From an archaeon (GTDB lineage: Archaea; Thermoproteota; Thermoprotei_A; Marsarchaeales; Marsarchaeaceae): DNA of 33,853 bases. The notes beneath the pieces are model-generated. The model saw nothing but the letters and a program-made list of their open reading frames with translations. It was not told the DNA's origin and made no database searches. The position numbers and the translations under genes are program-made. Positions 33,616 to 33,853 of the stretch are shown one piece after another (within the stretch, counting starts at the first letter, position 1; every line of letters begins with the position of its first letter). The stretch lies in assembly GCA_902812505.1 (NCBI GenBank), contig CADDZQ010000010.1:1-33853 (forward strand), given 5' to 3'.

Positions 33616-33853
33616 ATGAAGTATGTGACACTCCCAAAGGACTCATTGGGGTTCGGTGAGCTAAAGTATAACGTTACAGATAAAGGCACATGCTGTAGGT
33701 GCGGTGCCTGTGTGGCTGTATGCCCGGTTAATGTATTAGACATTGACAGAGTGGACTCGGGAGTGCCCGTGAACACGGGTAAATGCATAACCTGCTCGTT
33801 GTGCACATGGGTGTGCACGGGTATAAACAGGTGGGAGGGGCCAGCCTCTAAAC
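33616..33853 (+). CDS. FrhB-like iron-sulfur flavoprotein, N-terminal part (runs off the right edge)
   Basis: Seventy-nine residues are visible with no stop. Two 4Fe-4S motifs are present: C26-x2-C29-x2-C32-x3-C36-P (CRCGACVAVCP) and C57-x2-C60-x2-C63-x3-C67 (CITCSLCTWVC). LGFGELKYNVTDKGTC before them matches the N-terminus of coenzyme F420 hydrogenase/dehydrogenase beta-family proteins, which carry FAD and often exchange electrons between F420 or another partner and ferredoxin. An upstream in-frame TAG leaves the ATG at 33616 as the only ordinary start. It is divergent from korAB, so a role in re-oxidising ferredoxin is possible but inferred. Confidence 0.72.
   Translation, partial: MKYVTLPKDSLGFGELKYNVTDKGTCCRCGACVAVCPVNVLDIDRVDSGVPVNTGKCITCSLCTWVCTGINRWEGPASK

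Noticed and set aside
1-33853. CRISPR array
   Set aside because: No regularly spaced direct repeats were seen. TnpB is the only Cas12-like gene.
1-33853. tRNA or rRNA genes
   Set aside because: I found no T-arm consensus (GGTTCGAAnCC) with a fitting acceptor stem in the gaps. A covariance search could still find an intron-bearing tRNA.

Overview
The window is archaeal chromosomal DNA, about half G+C, with no rRNA or tRNA gene that I could find. Archaeal hallmarks are a fibrillarin-like methyltransferase, Trm1, deoxyhypusine synthase, a two-domain CDC48 ATPase, HerA/NurA, a fused 2-oxoacid:ferredoxin oxidoreductase, and a beta-RFAP synthase of the tetrahydromethanopterin pathway. Many starts lie close behind a TATA-like box, so leaderless transcripts look common. 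A family 5 uracil-DNA glycosylase together with HerA/NurA suggests a thermophile. The mix (GatCAB, H4MPT synthesis, CDC48) would suit an Aigarchaeota/Caldiarchaeum- or Thaumarchaeota-related lineage, but that placement is inference.

Layout. 1-5.7 kb: an N-terminal gene stub, a decayed region, flpA, RNase HII (N-terminal frameshift), trm1, an AIR-synthase-like protein and mptG. 5.7-10.1 kb: cdc48 divergent from a myo-inositol-phosphate synthase plus isoaspartyl peptidase pair. 10.2-16.8 kb: a methyltransferase, a TauE/DUF1634 transporter pair, deoxyhypusine synthase, a bifunctional-nuclease-like protein, an MFS carrier and UDGb. 17.3-22.1 kb: a gatC-gatA-nnr-gatB operon ending in a stem-loop/T-tract. 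22.1-23.2 kb: two divergent Lrp/AsnC regulators. 23.2-28.2 kb, all on the minus strand: tnpB, nurA, herA and a small eight-cysteine protein, tightly packed. 28.4-30.7 kb: phosphoglycerate kinase and a sugar nucleotidyltransferase. 30.7-33.4 kb: 2-oxoacid:ferredoxin oxidoreductase beta and gamma-alpha genes. The right edge carries the start of an FrhB-like iron-sulfur protein.

The most interesting parts are these. (1) An apparently catalytically intact IS605-type TnpB ends three bases before the nurA start, leaving no room for a normal transposon right end, so it may be transcribed with the nurA-herA-Cys8 DNA-repair operon. (2) The long intergenic gaps are not empty. At least two, probably three and possibly four hold decayed 3' ends of tnpB genes. 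(3) A Cys-rich protein with two copies of a C-x7-C-x(14-17)-C-x6-C module overlaps herA. (4) The two AAA domains of cdc48 share an exact 66-bp repeat, which suggests gene conversion. (5) RNase HII lacks one base next to its DEAGRG motif.
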